A stretch of DNA of 6,443 nt from Sandaracinaceae bacterium (GCA_012514415.1 JAAZAH010000027.1:1-6443), one strand, 5' to 3'. Positions 1-6,358 are shown, counted from the first letter of the stretch. Notes: a model not told the origin generated them from the sequence alone. Program-made: numbers and translations.

Positions 1-102
1 CACTGACTCGCCATCGTCGATGCGCTTTGCTGGTTTGACCACGGCCTCTGCGACATCATCGGCGCGATCCTTTGCGGCGATTGCGCGCTCCTGCCGATCA
101 AG

Positions 103-669
103 GTGTGTGAGAACGACGCCCATTGCGATGGCATCCTCACGGTGATCATCGATCTTCTCGCACACGATGTGGACGGGAAGGTCGCCGAGATTCTCCGGAC
201 GATTTTCGGCGCGGCGAATGGAGGCGATCCGATCGCCGCCATCCTTCACCTCCTTGCCCATGATTCAGATGGACACGTGCCCCACGTCCTTGAGGCGCTG
301 CTTGGGTGCGGGGCGCTCGATTTCCTTGGGGTGGATGTGATTGGGCATCTGCTCGGGGTGCTCGACGCACTCCTCAGCGATACGCATGGGGTCGTGCACT
401 GCCTCTTGGGTGATCTCCTTGGTGGGGGAGGCGATCTTTCGATCATCGCGGAGCTCTTGAGCGCTCACCTAAATGGCGAGCATTCAGGCATTGTCGCTGA
501 GGTGCTCGGCTTCCTCGAGGGGCTTGGAATCGAGCTTGGCGGTCATCACGGCGGTGGAAGCAATGGGACCTGCCACGGCATCGAGATCCTCGGGGTTTGT
601 GTGGAGATCGGTGGCGGCTTCGGAGGCGACAATTGCCTCCTCCCGCCCATCTTCGGGATCTGCCTCTGA
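103..669 (+). CDS. Repetitive Gly/Leu/His-rich protein of unknown function, possibly 5'-incomplete
   Basis: I do not recognise this family. The reading frame is open from position 7 to the TGA at 667-669. The only common start codon in it is the GTG at 103, which has no clear Shine-Dalgarno sequence. From that GTG the product is 188 residues, rich in Gly, Leu, Ile, His and Asp. It contains four degenerate repeats of about 30-40 residues (roughly 10-42, 43-77, 78-111 and 112-145). Their cores are LLAHDVDGKVAEIL, LLAHDSDGHVPHVL, ALLSDTHGVVHCLL and LLSAHLNGEHSGIVAEVL. A Gly-rich tail with several Cys ends in GICL. There is no convincing signal peptide or transmembrane segment. A similar repeat can be read at 7-90, upstream of the GTG, so the true start may lie left of the window with the TGA at 4-6 interrupting it. 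Support for a real gene is the long stop-free frame, the purine-first, GC-ending codons, and a strong terminator 20 bases after the stop. The HDxDG segments recall acidic metal-binding loops, but that is only a resemblance. Confidence 0.5.
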   Translation: MCENDAHCDGILTVIIDLLAHDVDGKVAEILRTIFGAANGGDPIAAILHLLAHDSDGHVPHVLEALLGCGALDFLGVDVIGHLLGVLDALLSDTHGVVHCLLGDLLGGGGDLSIIAELLSAHLNGEHSGIVAEVLGFLEGLGIELGGHHGGGSNGTCHGIEILGVCVEIGGGFGGDNCLLPPIFGICL

Positions 670-689
670 CACGCAGCGCGTAAACGCAT

Positions 690-724
690 GAAAGGACCCG
701 GGCCGATGGCTCGGGTTCTTTCTT
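690..724 (+). terminator. Rho-independent terminator after the repeat-protein ORF
   Basis: Positions 690-704 pair with 708-722 in a 15-bp stem with two G-U wobbles and a GAT loop. The stem ends in TTCTTTCTT. It begins 20 bases after the TGA of the upstream plus-strand ORF, which supports that ORF being expressed on this strand. The opposite strand has only a short T-run after the same hairpin, so the plus direction fits better. Confidence 0.8.
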
Positions 725-747
725 GGTCGAGGGGCGCCGGGCGTGCT

Positions 748-760
748 GAACCAGGTTGCT
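748..760 (+). repeat. Distant copy of the RAYT-side motif GAACCAGGTTGCT
   Basis: This 13-base string is identical to the core of the two direct repeats at 5163-5182 and 5191-5210, about 4.4 kb away. It contains the near-palindrome AACC-A-GGTT. Its position in a convergent intergenic gap is typical of dispersed REP-like elements. It is a single short copy, so chance cannot be fully excluded. Confidence 0.5.
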
Positions 761-891
761 CGAAGCCAAGCGAGGCCGACCGAGGTTGTCGCACGGCACG
801 AGCCGAGCGGAGCATTCCCCGCGTCCTCGCGAGCTCCCCCCCCCAAGCGCCAAGTGCGCGAATTTTCGATTTTAGTGCCCAGAGAGGCCAG

Positions 892-923
892 AAAAAGCCC
901 AGCTCCGTCGATAAAGCCGGGCT
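892..923 (-). terminator. Rho-independent terminator of the YugP-like gene
   Basis: Read on the minus strand, AGCCCGGC (923-916) pairs with GCTGGGCT (903-896) across a 12-base loop. The stem is 8 bp with one G-U wobble and is followed directly by a T-tract (892-896 on the plus strand reads AAAAA). It lies about 70 bases past the peptidase stop codon. On the plus strand the G-U pair becomes an A-C mismatch, so the minus orientation is favoured. Confidence 0.65.
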
Positions 924-994
924 CGTTGCGTCCGCCACGTCTTCAGCGCGCCGGGAAGCCGATCACGACTTTTTCAGACCCCTGCCTCAGGTTC

Positions 995-1708
995 TCAATC
1001 GCGCCGATCGCCAAGAAGGCCCGAGCGAATCAAGAAGTAGAGGAGCGTCATCAACGAGCTCACGGCCGCTGCGACATAGGTGAGCGCCGCCGCGGACAGC
1101 ACTTTTCGCGCCCCACCGAGCTCCTGGGAGTTCACGATGCCGCCATCGCGAATCGCGGCGAGAGCCCGGCTGCTCGCGTCGAACTCGACCGGGAGCGTGA
1201 CGAGCTGGAAGAGGACCATCACGCTGAAGAGGACGATCCCAGCGAGCATCACGGGCTGACCAAGCGCGCTCTGCATGCTGATCATGACCATGCCGATCAT
1301 CAACGTCGGCAGGGCCATTTTGCTAGTGATGTTCAGCACGGGGACGAGGTTCGAGCGCATCTTCAAGAATGCGTATCCTTCCGCGTGCTGGATGGCGTGA
1401 CCGACTTCGTGTGCGGCGACACCCGCCGCAGCCACGCTCCGCCCGGAATAGACCTCGGGCGACAGCCGGAGCGTCTTGGAGGTGGGATCGTAGTGATCGC
1501 TCAACGTTCCCTGAACGGGCTCGATGCGAACGTCGCGGATGTTGCGCGTCCGCAGAATCTCGGCGGCGATATCGGCGCCGGTCATCCCGCGTCCGGTTCG
1601 GACTTGGCTATAACGCTTAAATGTGCTCGTCACCTTCCATTGTGCGTAGAATGCGAGGAGCATCGGAGGGATCGAGAGCATCAGGTAGAGAGGATCGATA
1701 TAAAACAT
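995..1708 (-). CDS. yugP: YugP-type membrane zinc metallopeptidase
   Basis: The product is a 237-residue integral membrane protein of the neutral zinc metallopeptidase family named after Bacillus YugP (Zn_peptidase_2). Family hallmarks are present: LSDHYDP (69-75), LRLSPEVY (80-87), and the zinc site AAHEVGHAIQH, in which H100, E101 and H104 form HExxH. A conserved LPVEFDASSRA follows at 172-182, and its E175 is the likely third zinc ligand. Hydrophobic stretches at about 5-22, 130-147, 153-172 and 205-227 look like membrane segments. Length is close to that of Bacillus YugP. The ATG at 1708 gives the family-like N-terminus FYIDPLYL, although its GAGG lies only 2 bases upstream, closer than usual. 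The gene is divergent from pdhA and has its own terminator. Its substrate is not established for the family, and I infer only a membrane proteolysis role. Confidence 0.9.
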   Translation of the reverse strand: MFYIDPLYLMLSIPPMLLAFYAQWKVTSTFKRYSQVRTGRGMTGADIAAEILRTRNIRDVRIEPVQGTLSDHYDPTSKTLRLSPEVYSGRSVAAAGVAAHEVGHAIQHAEGYAFLKMRSNLVPVLNITSKMALPTLMIGMVMISMQSALGQPVMLAGIVLFSVMVLFQLVTLPVEFDASSRALAAIRDGGIVNSQELGGARKVLSAAALTYVAAAVSSLMTLLYFLIRSGLLGDRRD

Positions 1709-1742
1709 GGCCTCAGATAGATAAGCACGTGGAGGGGCGAAG

Positions 1743-1773
1743 AAAAGGCGAAACGTGGCGTTTCATGCCTTTT
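1743..1773. promoter_or_regulatory. Long hairpin with A- and T-tracts in the divergent region
   Basis: AAAAGGC-GAAACG (1743-1755) pairs with CGTTTC-AT-GCCTTTT (1759-1773) around a TGG loop, giving 13 bp interrupted only by a two-base AT bulge. The outer A and T tracts make it look like a bidirectional intrinsic terminator. However, it lies upstream of both flanking genes, so it would act in a leader. A further GAAACG occurs at 1782-1787, so an operator built on GAAACG/CGTTTC is an alternative reading. Confidence 0.5.
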
Positions 1774-1849
1774 AGGAGCGCGAAACGCACGGAATTCTCG
1801 GGGGAAAGGTTGGTTTTTTACTAATGTTGCAAAATTTACAAGCCAAAAG

Positions 1850-1878
1850 TTTAGATCCAAGTCTTATTTTGCTATCCT
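1850..1878 (+). promoter_or_regulatory. Candidate sigma70 promoter of the pdh operon
   Basis: TTTAGA (1850-1855) and TATCCT (1873-1878) each match the -35 and -10 consensus at 4 of 6 positions and are separated by exactly 17 bases. They lie in the most AT-rich stretch of the window (about 1814-1880), just before the pdhA leader. Initiation near 1885 would leave a leader of about 25 bases. The assignment is by pattern only. Confidence 0.4.
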
Positions 1879-1898
1879 TGAACGTGGATGGATCGAAC

Positions 1899-1903
1899 GG
1901 GAG
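1899..1903 (+). promoter_or_regulatory. Shine-Dalgarno site of pdhA
   Basis: GGGAG, part of GGGAGAAAG, lies 6 bases before the ATG at 1910. This is good spacing and fixes the pdhA start. Confidence 0.7.
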
Positions 1904-1909
1904 AAAGAA

Positions 1910-2878
1910 ATGAGCGAAGTGAAGGTTGAGCGCTGGCTCGATGATTATCGGGAGATGCTCCTGATCCGGCGCTTCGAGGAAGAATCGGCGCGCGCGTATG
2001 CGCAAGGGAAGATCGGTGGATTCCTCCATCTCTACATCGGCCAAGAGTCGATCGCCGTGGCGGCGGCGACCACGATCGAGAAGGGGGATTTGGTTTTCCA
2101 GACCTATCGCGATCACGGCACGGCACTCGCGCTCGGAATGACGCCCGAGGCCGCCATGGCGGAGCTCTTCGGGAAGGACACGGGATGCTCGCGCGGGCTC
2201 GGCGGCTCGATGCATTATTTCGACGTGGAGAACGGATTTTATGGCGGATGGGGCATCGTCGGTGGACACCTCGCCCTCGCCGCGGGGGCCGCGTTCCGCT
2301 CGAAATACCTCGGGGAGGATCAGGTCACGCTTTGTTTCTTCGGCGAAGGCGCGACGAATATCGGCGGGTTCCACGAGGCGATGAGCCTCGCTGGGCTGTG
2401 GAAGCTGCCTGCCGTCTTCATCTGCGAAAACAACCAATACGCCATGGGGACGCCGCTCTCGCGCACGAGTCCTCTCTCGGATTTGAGCGTGAAGGCCGCG
2501 GGCTACGGCATGGTGGGCGATCGCTTCGAAGGATACGACGTGGATGTGGTGCGCGAGCATCTAAAGAAGGCCATCGATCGCGCCCGCTCGGGCGAGGGGC
2601 CGAGTTTCCTTGAGATCGAGACCTATCGATTCCGAGGGCATTCGATGAGTGATCCTGGAAAGTATCGAACGGCGGAGGAGCTCGAAGAGCGGAAGAAGAA
2701 GGATCCGATCCTGCTGATTCTCGGAAAACTCCGAGACGCGGGCGTCGATGAGGCGAAGATCGAGGCGATCGAGGATGAGGTGGAGGAGAGGATCGAAGCG
2801 GCGCTGAAGCACGCCGACGAGGCTCCGTTCCCCGAAGAGTCGCTGCTTTACGAGACCGTCACGGTGGAGAAGTTCTGA
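1910..2878 (+). CDS. pdhA: Pyruvate dehydrogenase E1 component, alpha subunit
   Basis: This is the thiamine-diphosphate-binding half of the heterotetrameric E1, which decarboxylates pyruvate and passes the acetyl group to the lipoyl arm of E2 in the cytoplasm. The product has 322 residues, full length for the bacterial form. The thiamine-diphosphate motif begins GEGATN (145-150) and ends ENN (173-175), with N174/N175 as Mg ligands. The early segment QTYRDHG (64-70) and the loop YRFRGHSMSDP (239-249) are typical of pyruvate-specific E1 alpha; in mitochondria this loop carries the regulatory phosphoserines. The RGLGGSMHYF segment (95-104) also fits. The start has a good GGGAG site. The stop is separated from the pdhB ATG by one base. 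An acetoin or branched-chain dehydrogenase is the main alternative, but the HSMSDP loop and the neighbouring E2 favour pyruvate. Confidence 0.93.
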   Translation: MSEVKVERWLDDYREMLLIRRFEEESARAYAQGKIGGFLHLYIGQESIAVAAATTIEKGDLVFQTYRDHGTALALGMTPEAAMAELFGKDTGCSRGLGGSMHYFDVENGFYGGWGIVGGHLALAAGAAFRSKYLGEDQVTLCFFGEGATNIGGFHEAMSLAGLWKLPAVFICENNQYAMGTPLSRTSPLSDLSVKAAGYGMVGDRFEGYDVDVVREHLKKAIDRARSGEGPSFLEIETYRFRGHSMSDPGKYRTAEELEERKKKDPILLILGKLRDAGVDEAKIEAIEDEVEERIEAALKHADEAPFPEESLLYETVTVEKF

Positions 2879-2879
2879 G

Positions 2880-3875
2880 ATGCGCGAGATTACGTATCGT
2901 GAAGCTTTGCGTGAGGCGCTTTTCGAAGAGATGCGGCGAGACGATCGCGTCTTTTTGATGGGCGAAGAGGTCGGTCATTACGATGGCGCTTATAAGGTCT
3001 CGCAGGGGCTGCTCGCCGAGTTTGGTGAGAGGCGGGTTATCGACACGCCGATCGCGGAGGCCGGCTTTGCGGGGATCGGAATCGGGGCCGCGATGACGGG
3101 GCTCCGGCCCATCGTCGAGTTCATGTCGTGGAACTTCAGTTTCGTTGCCTTCGATCAGATCATCAGCAATGCGTCGAAAACCTACTCGATGAGTGGCGGG
3201 AAGATTAAAGTGCCGATCGTCTTCCGTGGACCAAACGGGGCGGCGGCACAGGTGGCGGCACAACACAGCCACACGGTGGAGGCGTTCTACGCGCACATTC
3301 CGGGGCTGTGGGTGGCGAACCCCTCGACGCCGCGGGACGCCAAAGGTCTCTTGAAGGCCGCGATTCGGATGGACGATCCGGTGGTTTTCCTTGAGGGAGA
3401 GACGCTCTACAACCTCAAGGGTGAGGTCCCGGATGCCTCGGAGGATGAGATCATACCTTTTGGAAAGGCGCGGATCGCGAGAGAGGGGAAGGATTGCACG
3501 CTCATCGCTTGGGGCGCGCCGTTTCATACGGCACTCGCAGTGGCCGATCGCCTCGCAAAAGAGGCCGGGATCGAGTGCGATGTGATCGATCCGCGGACGC
3601 TTCGACCGATCGACGAGACGGCGATCCTCGAGAGCGTCGCGAAGACGAATCGATGCGTGATCGTGCACGAGACTTGGCCGTATGGAGGGCCCGGAGCGGA
3701 GATGGTCGATCTTATCCAGCGCGAGGCCTTTGATTATCTCGACGCGCCCGTGCTCCGGGTGGGATCTCTCGACGTGCCAATGCCTTACGCGAAGAATCTC
3801 GAGAGCCTTGTCTTGCCTACACCCGAGCGGATCGAGACGGCGATCCGTCGTGTCACCTATCGAGAGGAACGCTGA
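2880..3875 (+). CDS. pdhB: Pyruvate dehydrogenase E1 component, beta subunit
   Basis: This is the partner of PdhA, completing the E1 active site and the E2-binding face. The product has 331 residues, the usual length. The N-terminal pyrimidine-binding domain shows MGEEVGHYDGAYKVSQGL (27-44) and DTPIAEAGFAG (55-65), where E60 corresponds to the glutamate that activates thiamine diphosphate. AAQHSH (126-131) contains H129, equivalent to the E1 beta active-site histidine. The C-terminal transketolase-like domain includes DVIDPRTLRPID and HETWPYGGPGAE. The ATG follows the pdhA stop after one base, with GGTGGAG in the end of pdhA serving as ribosome binding site, which indicates coupled translation. 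Nothing is truncated or missing. Confidence 0.94.
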   Translation: MREITYREALREALFEEMRRDDRVFLMGEEVGHYDGAYKVSQGLLAEFGERRVIDTPIAEAGFAGIGIGAAMTGLRPIVEFMSWNFSFVAFDQIISNASKTYSMSGGKIKVPIVFRGPNGAAAQVAAQHSHTVEAFYAHIPGLWVANPSTPRDAKGLLKAAIRMDDPVVFLEGETLYNLKGEVPDASEDEIIPFGKARIAREGKDCTLIAWGAPFHTALAVADRLAKEAGIECDVIDPRTLRPIDETAILESVAKTNRCVIVHETWPYGGPGAEMVDLIQREAFDYLDAPVLRVGSLDVPMPYAKNLESLVLPTPERIETAIRRVTYREER

Positions 3876-3878
3876 GCC

Positions 3879-5135
3879 ATGGCGAAGATTATCGGACTGC
3901 CCAAGCTTTCGCCCACGATGGAGGAGGGAGTTCTCGTTGCGTGGATCAAAAAGGAGGGTGATCGCGTCGAGGTCGATGAGCTAGTCGCCGAAGTCGAGAC
4001 GGATAAGGCGACGGTTGAATTTCGCTCATTCGATCGCGGCGTGCTTTTGAAGATCTTGGCACCCGAAGGATCGACCTTGAAGCTCGATGAGCCGGTGGCG
4101 ATTATCGGGAAAGAGGGAGAAGATATCTCGGAGCTCCTCAAGGAGATCGATGCGCGTGGGAGCGCGGAGGGTGCGCGCGCCGATGCGACCGCAGAGTCTG
4201 CCGAGCGTCTTTCGAAGGCGGAAACAACGCCGGATTCGAAGGGTGACGGCGGGGCGGTCCAAGAGGAGGATGGGAGCGGAGACTCCGGAGGACGAATCCT
4301 CGCATCGCCGTTAGTGAGAAGGATCGCGCGGGAGCGCTCGATCGATCTCTCGACCGTTGAGGGAACTGGTCCCCGGGGGCGCATCATCAAGCGAGATCTC
4401 GAAAAGATCGCCGAGAGGGGTGAGGCGCCGCGCGGTGAGCGGCTTCCGCCTGCGGAGATCCGGGCGAGCTCGATGCGGAAAACGATCGCGCGCCGGTTGA
4501 CGGAGGCGAAGCGAGAGATCCCGCATTTCTATCTGGTCATCGACGTGGATGCGGAGGGGATGGTCGAGGCACGCACGAAGATCAACGAGATGCTTGCGAG
4601 TGAGGGCGTGAAGGTCTCGTACAATGACCTCGTCGTGAAGGCGGCGGCGCTCGCGCTGCGAAGGGTGCCGGAGGTGAACGCCTCGTATGCGGGCGATGTG
4701 ATCCTTCGGCATCGTGTGGTGGATATCTCGATCGCGGTGGCGATTCCGGATGGTCTGGTCACGCCGGTAGTGCGCGATGCCGATAAGCTCTCGCTCGCGG
4801 AGATCCACCGACAGATCGCCGAGCTCGCCGAGAAGGCGAGAGAAAAGAAGCTGAAGCCGGAGGAGATGAGCGGCGGGACGTTTTCGGTGAGTAATCTCGG
4901 GATGTACGGAATCGATGAATTTTCGGCAGTGATCAATCCGCCCGAGGGCGCGATCTTGGCTGTCTCTGCGCTTCGGGACGAGCCGGTGATTCGGCACGGG
5001 ATGGTGAGTCCCGGGAAGAAGATGAAGCTCACGCTGAGCTGCGACCATCGCGTCATCGATGGAGCGGTGGGAGCGGAATACATGCGTGTGCTTCGTGAGC
5101 TGCTCGAAGAGCCGATTCGGTTGCTGGCGGTGTAG
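3879..5135 (+). CDS. pdhC: Dihydrolipoamide acetyltransferase (E2) of pyruvate dehydrogenase
   Basis: This is the core enzyme that receives the acetyl group on lipoate and transfers it to CoA. The product has 418 residues and one lipoyl domain. That domain (about 1-80) has the lipoylation site VETDKATVEF, with K43 as the modified lysine. A Gly/Asp/Glu-rich charged linker (about 88-138) follows. The peripheral subunit-binding domain (about 139-176) reads ASPLVRRIARE then GTGPRGRIIKRDL. The catalytic domain (about 193-418) contains SNLGMYGIDEFSAVINPPEG, typical of pyruvate E2, and the active-site motif DHRVIDG with H390 and D394. The gene starts 3 bases after pdhB, with GAGAGGA inside the pdhB end as ribosome binding site. 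No E3 gene follows, so E3 must be shared or encoded elsewhere. No clear intrinsic terminator follows the TAG, and repeats begin within 30 bases. Confidence 0.94.
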   Translation: MAKIIGLPKLSPTMEEGVLVAWIKKEGDRVEVDELVAEVETDKATVEFRSFDRGVLLKILAPEGSTLKLDEPVAIIGKEGEDISELLKEIDARGSAEGARADATAESAERLSKAETTPDSKGDGGAVQEEDGSGDSGGRILASPLVRRIARERSIDLSTVEGTGPRGRIIKRDLEKIAERGEAPRGERLPPAEIRASSMRKTIARRLTEAKREIPHFYLVIDVDAEGMVEARTKINEMLASEGVKVSYNDLVVKAAALALRRVPEVNASYAGDVILRHRVVDISIAVAIPDGLVTPVVRDADKLSLAEIHRQIAELAEKAREKKLKPEEMSGGTFSVSNLGMYGIDEFSAVINPPEGAILAVSALRDEPVIRHGMVSPGKKMKLTLSCDHRVIDGAVGAEYMRVLRELLEEPIRLLAV

Positions 5136-5162
5136 GTTCTGGTGGGACGGGCGGTGCCTGGG

Positions 5163-5210
5163 CCGAACCAGGTTGCTGCATTGCATTGAACCGAACCAGG
5201 TTGCTGCATT
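5163..5210 (+). repeat. Two perfect 20-base direct repeats
   Basis: CCGAACCAGGTTGCTGCATT occurs at 5163-5182 and again at 5191-5210 without a mismatch, separated by 8 bases (period 28). The core GAACCAGGTTGCT recurs at 748-760. Placement directly before a RAYT gene suggests REP-like elements linked to that transposase. Confidence 0.85.
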
Positions 5211-5226
5211 CTCGACGGCAACCTGG
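5196..5226. repeat. Inverted repeat CCAGGTTGC / GCAACCTGG
   Basis: CCAGGTTGC (5196-5204), inside the second direct repeat, is the exact reverse complement of GCAACCTGG (5218-5226). The 13-base spacer gives a 9-bp stem. A further CAACCTGG at 5240-5247, in the same inverted orientation, could compete for pairing. The layout resembles a REP doublet or a transposase-recognised hairpin. It could also stabilise the 3' end of the pdh transcript. Confidence 0.7.
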
Positions 5227-5260
5227 ATCCCGCGCGGTCCAACCTGGGGCCGAGACACCG

Positions 5261-5285
5261 CACCACCACCACCACCACTTTTTTT
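5261..5285 (+). repeat. CAC microsatellite followed by a T-run
   Basis: Six perfect CAC units (5261-5278) are followed by seven T (5279-5285). The tract is non-coding and about 45 bases upstream of the transposase ATG. No function can be assigned from the sequence. Confidence 0.7.
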
Positions 5286-5330
5286 CATCCTCCGAAGCAA
5301 TCCGCGGCGCGCGCTTCCGATAAATTGGGC

Positions 5331-6296
5331 ATGACGAGAGTTCGCCCTGTTTTCGAAGGAGATACGATTCACATCCAGCGCCGCGCTCGGGAGGGACGGC
5401 ATTTTCTCGTTCCGCACCGCGAGACGCTCCAGCTGGTTCGCTACGCTTACGCCGTCGCTGCCGAGCGATGCGGACTGATTCTTCACGCCGTCTGCGTGAT
5501 GAGCACGCATACGCACGTGATCGCGACCGACCCCGAGGGACGCCATCCCGAGTTCACACACTATGCGCATCGCCTCATCGCCCTCGGACTCAAGCGGTTC
5601 CACGGTATCGATGGAACGGTCTTTACGCAGGGCGGCGCGTCGGTGCAGCGGCTCGTCGGACGAGATGCCATCATCGAGGCGCTCGCCTACCTTCGCATGA
5701 ACCCCGTCGCCGCGGGTCTTGTTGCGCATGACGGAGCGTACCCCGGTGTGTTCGGTGTCGAAGAGAAAGCGCCGCTCAAAGTGTATGAAGAGCGCATCGC
5801 CCGGCCATCTTGTTTCGCTGGAAGGACCACGCTTCCGGAGGCAGCGAGGTTCGTGCTTCGGCCGGCGGAACGTCTCCTTGACGAGCTTGGGCCGAAGCGA
5901 GCGGCGGAGCGGATAGCTCGCGCCATCCGTCGCCATCGGGAAAATGCGAAGGCGAAGCGAAAGCGGGATGAGCTCGCCATCGTTGGCATGAAAGAAGTGC
6001 TCGCGACAGATGTCTGGCGCCGCGCTCCGAAGCCAAAGCGGGCGCCTTTCCGGCCGACGTTCAAGGGCGTCCTCGCCGACGCGCTGAGGCAGGCGAGCGA
6101 TTCGCTGCGGCGTTTCCGAAGGGCGTATGCGGAGGCGCTCGCGACCTTCCGCGACGGGGATACGAGCGTCTGCTTCCCGGCGGGGACGTACAAGATGCGC
6201 CTGATGGGTTGTAAGGTCGCGAAGCTTGGTCCGGCCCTGGCCCAAGGCCGCGTCGTGGATGGCGGGATGCTGCCGGTCGCAGCAGCGCGAGGCTGA
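5331..6296 (+). CDS. REP-associated tyrosine transposase (RAYT), HUH/Y1 family
   Basis: The N-terminal part is a Y1_Tnp single-strand transposase domain related to the IS200/IS605 enzymes. The metal-binding HUH motif is H60-T61-H62 in VMSTHTHVIATD, and the likely catalytic tyrosine is Y120 in LAYLRMNPVAAGLV, the usual place in RAYTs. RAYTs are linked to cutting and spreading short palindromic REP sequences. The product has 321 residues from the ATG at 5331. A TTG two codons upstream is possible, but neither has a good ribosome binding site. After about residue 145 there is a long Arg/Lys/Ala-rich extension with a very basic stretch near 190-218, probably binding nucleic acid. Both catalytic motifs are intact, so the gene appears functional. 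It stands alone after the pdh operon, with repeats on both sides and no second transposition gene. Confidence 0.85.
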   Translation: MTRVRPVFEGDTIHIQRRAREGRHFLVPHRETLQLVRYAYAVAAERCGLILHAVCVMSTHTHVIATDPEGRHPEFTHYAHRLIALGLKRFHGIDGTVFTQGGASVQRLVGRDAIIEALAYLRMNPVAAGLVAHDGAYPGVFGVEEKAPLKVYEERIARPSCFAGRTTLPEAARFVLRPAERLLDELGPKRAAERIARAIRRHRENAKAKRKRDELAIVGMKEVLATDVWRRAPKPKRAPFRPTFKGVLADALRQASDSLRRFRRAYAEALATFRDGDTSVCFPAGTYKMRLMGCKVAKLGPALAQGRVVDGGMLPVAAARG

Positions 6297-6358
6297 GGCT
6301 GCCATCGCTCCCGCAACGATAGGCTGCGGTTGGCAGTGGCTGCGGTGAGTGGGAGACG
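6297..6358. other. Transposase 3' flank with short inverted repeats
   Basis: This short flank links the RAYT stop codon to the tandem array. CTGCCA (6299-6304) is complementary to TGGCAG (6331-6336), and GGCTGCGGT occurs twice (6322-6330 and 6338-6346). These could be part of an element end, but the arms are short and the stretch is too GC-rich for confidence. No terminator with a T-run is visible. Confidence 0.35.

Larger units (their letters stand above)
670..994. other. Convergent intergenic region, no gene seen
   Basis: This 325-base gap lies between the convergent repeat-protein ORF and the peptidase gene. It holds a plus-strand terminator (690-724), a copy of the GAACCAGGTTGCT motif (748-760), a run of nine C (836-844) and a minus-strand terminator-like hairpin (892-923). 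The open frames crossing it are Arg/Ser/Pro-rich and run antisense into the peptidase gene, as expected for GC-rich shadow frames. I see no coding sequence here. Confidence 0.7.
5136..5330. other. Repeat-rich gap between pdhC and the RAYT
   Basis: This 195-base stretch has no gene. It contains a 20-base direct repeat (5163-5182 and 5191-5210), inverted copies of its core (5218-5226 and 5239-5246), a CAC microsatellite followed by seven T (5261-5285), and a GC-rich stretch before the transposase start. I see no well-formed intrinsic terminator for the pdh operon. Confidence 0.6.

Noticed and set aside
4..6. In-frame TGA as a selenocysteine codon
   Set aside because: No SECIS-like hairpin can be judged so close to the window edge, and the repeats show no conserved Cys at this position. 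A plain stop or upstream boundary is simpler.
836..844. Run of nine C as a possible phase-variable tract
   Set aside because: It lies in a non-coding convergent gap away from any start codon or promoter, so there is no gene it could switch.
265..846. Hydrophilic minus-strand frame antisense to the left-edge ORF
   Set aside because: It is broken by several stop codons between 265 and 483, whereas the plus frame is open for more than 220 codons and is followed by a plus-strand terminator.
743..1720. 325-codon plus-strand open frame
   Set aside because: It is antisense to the YugP-like gene, whose HExxH motif and family segments are unmistakable. The plus-strand product shows no domain.
1765..1824. 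19-codon leader peptide starting MPFRSAKR before pdhA
   Set aside because: Its ATG lies inside the hairpin stem with no ribosome binding site, and it has no run of regulatory codons. Nothing supports translation.
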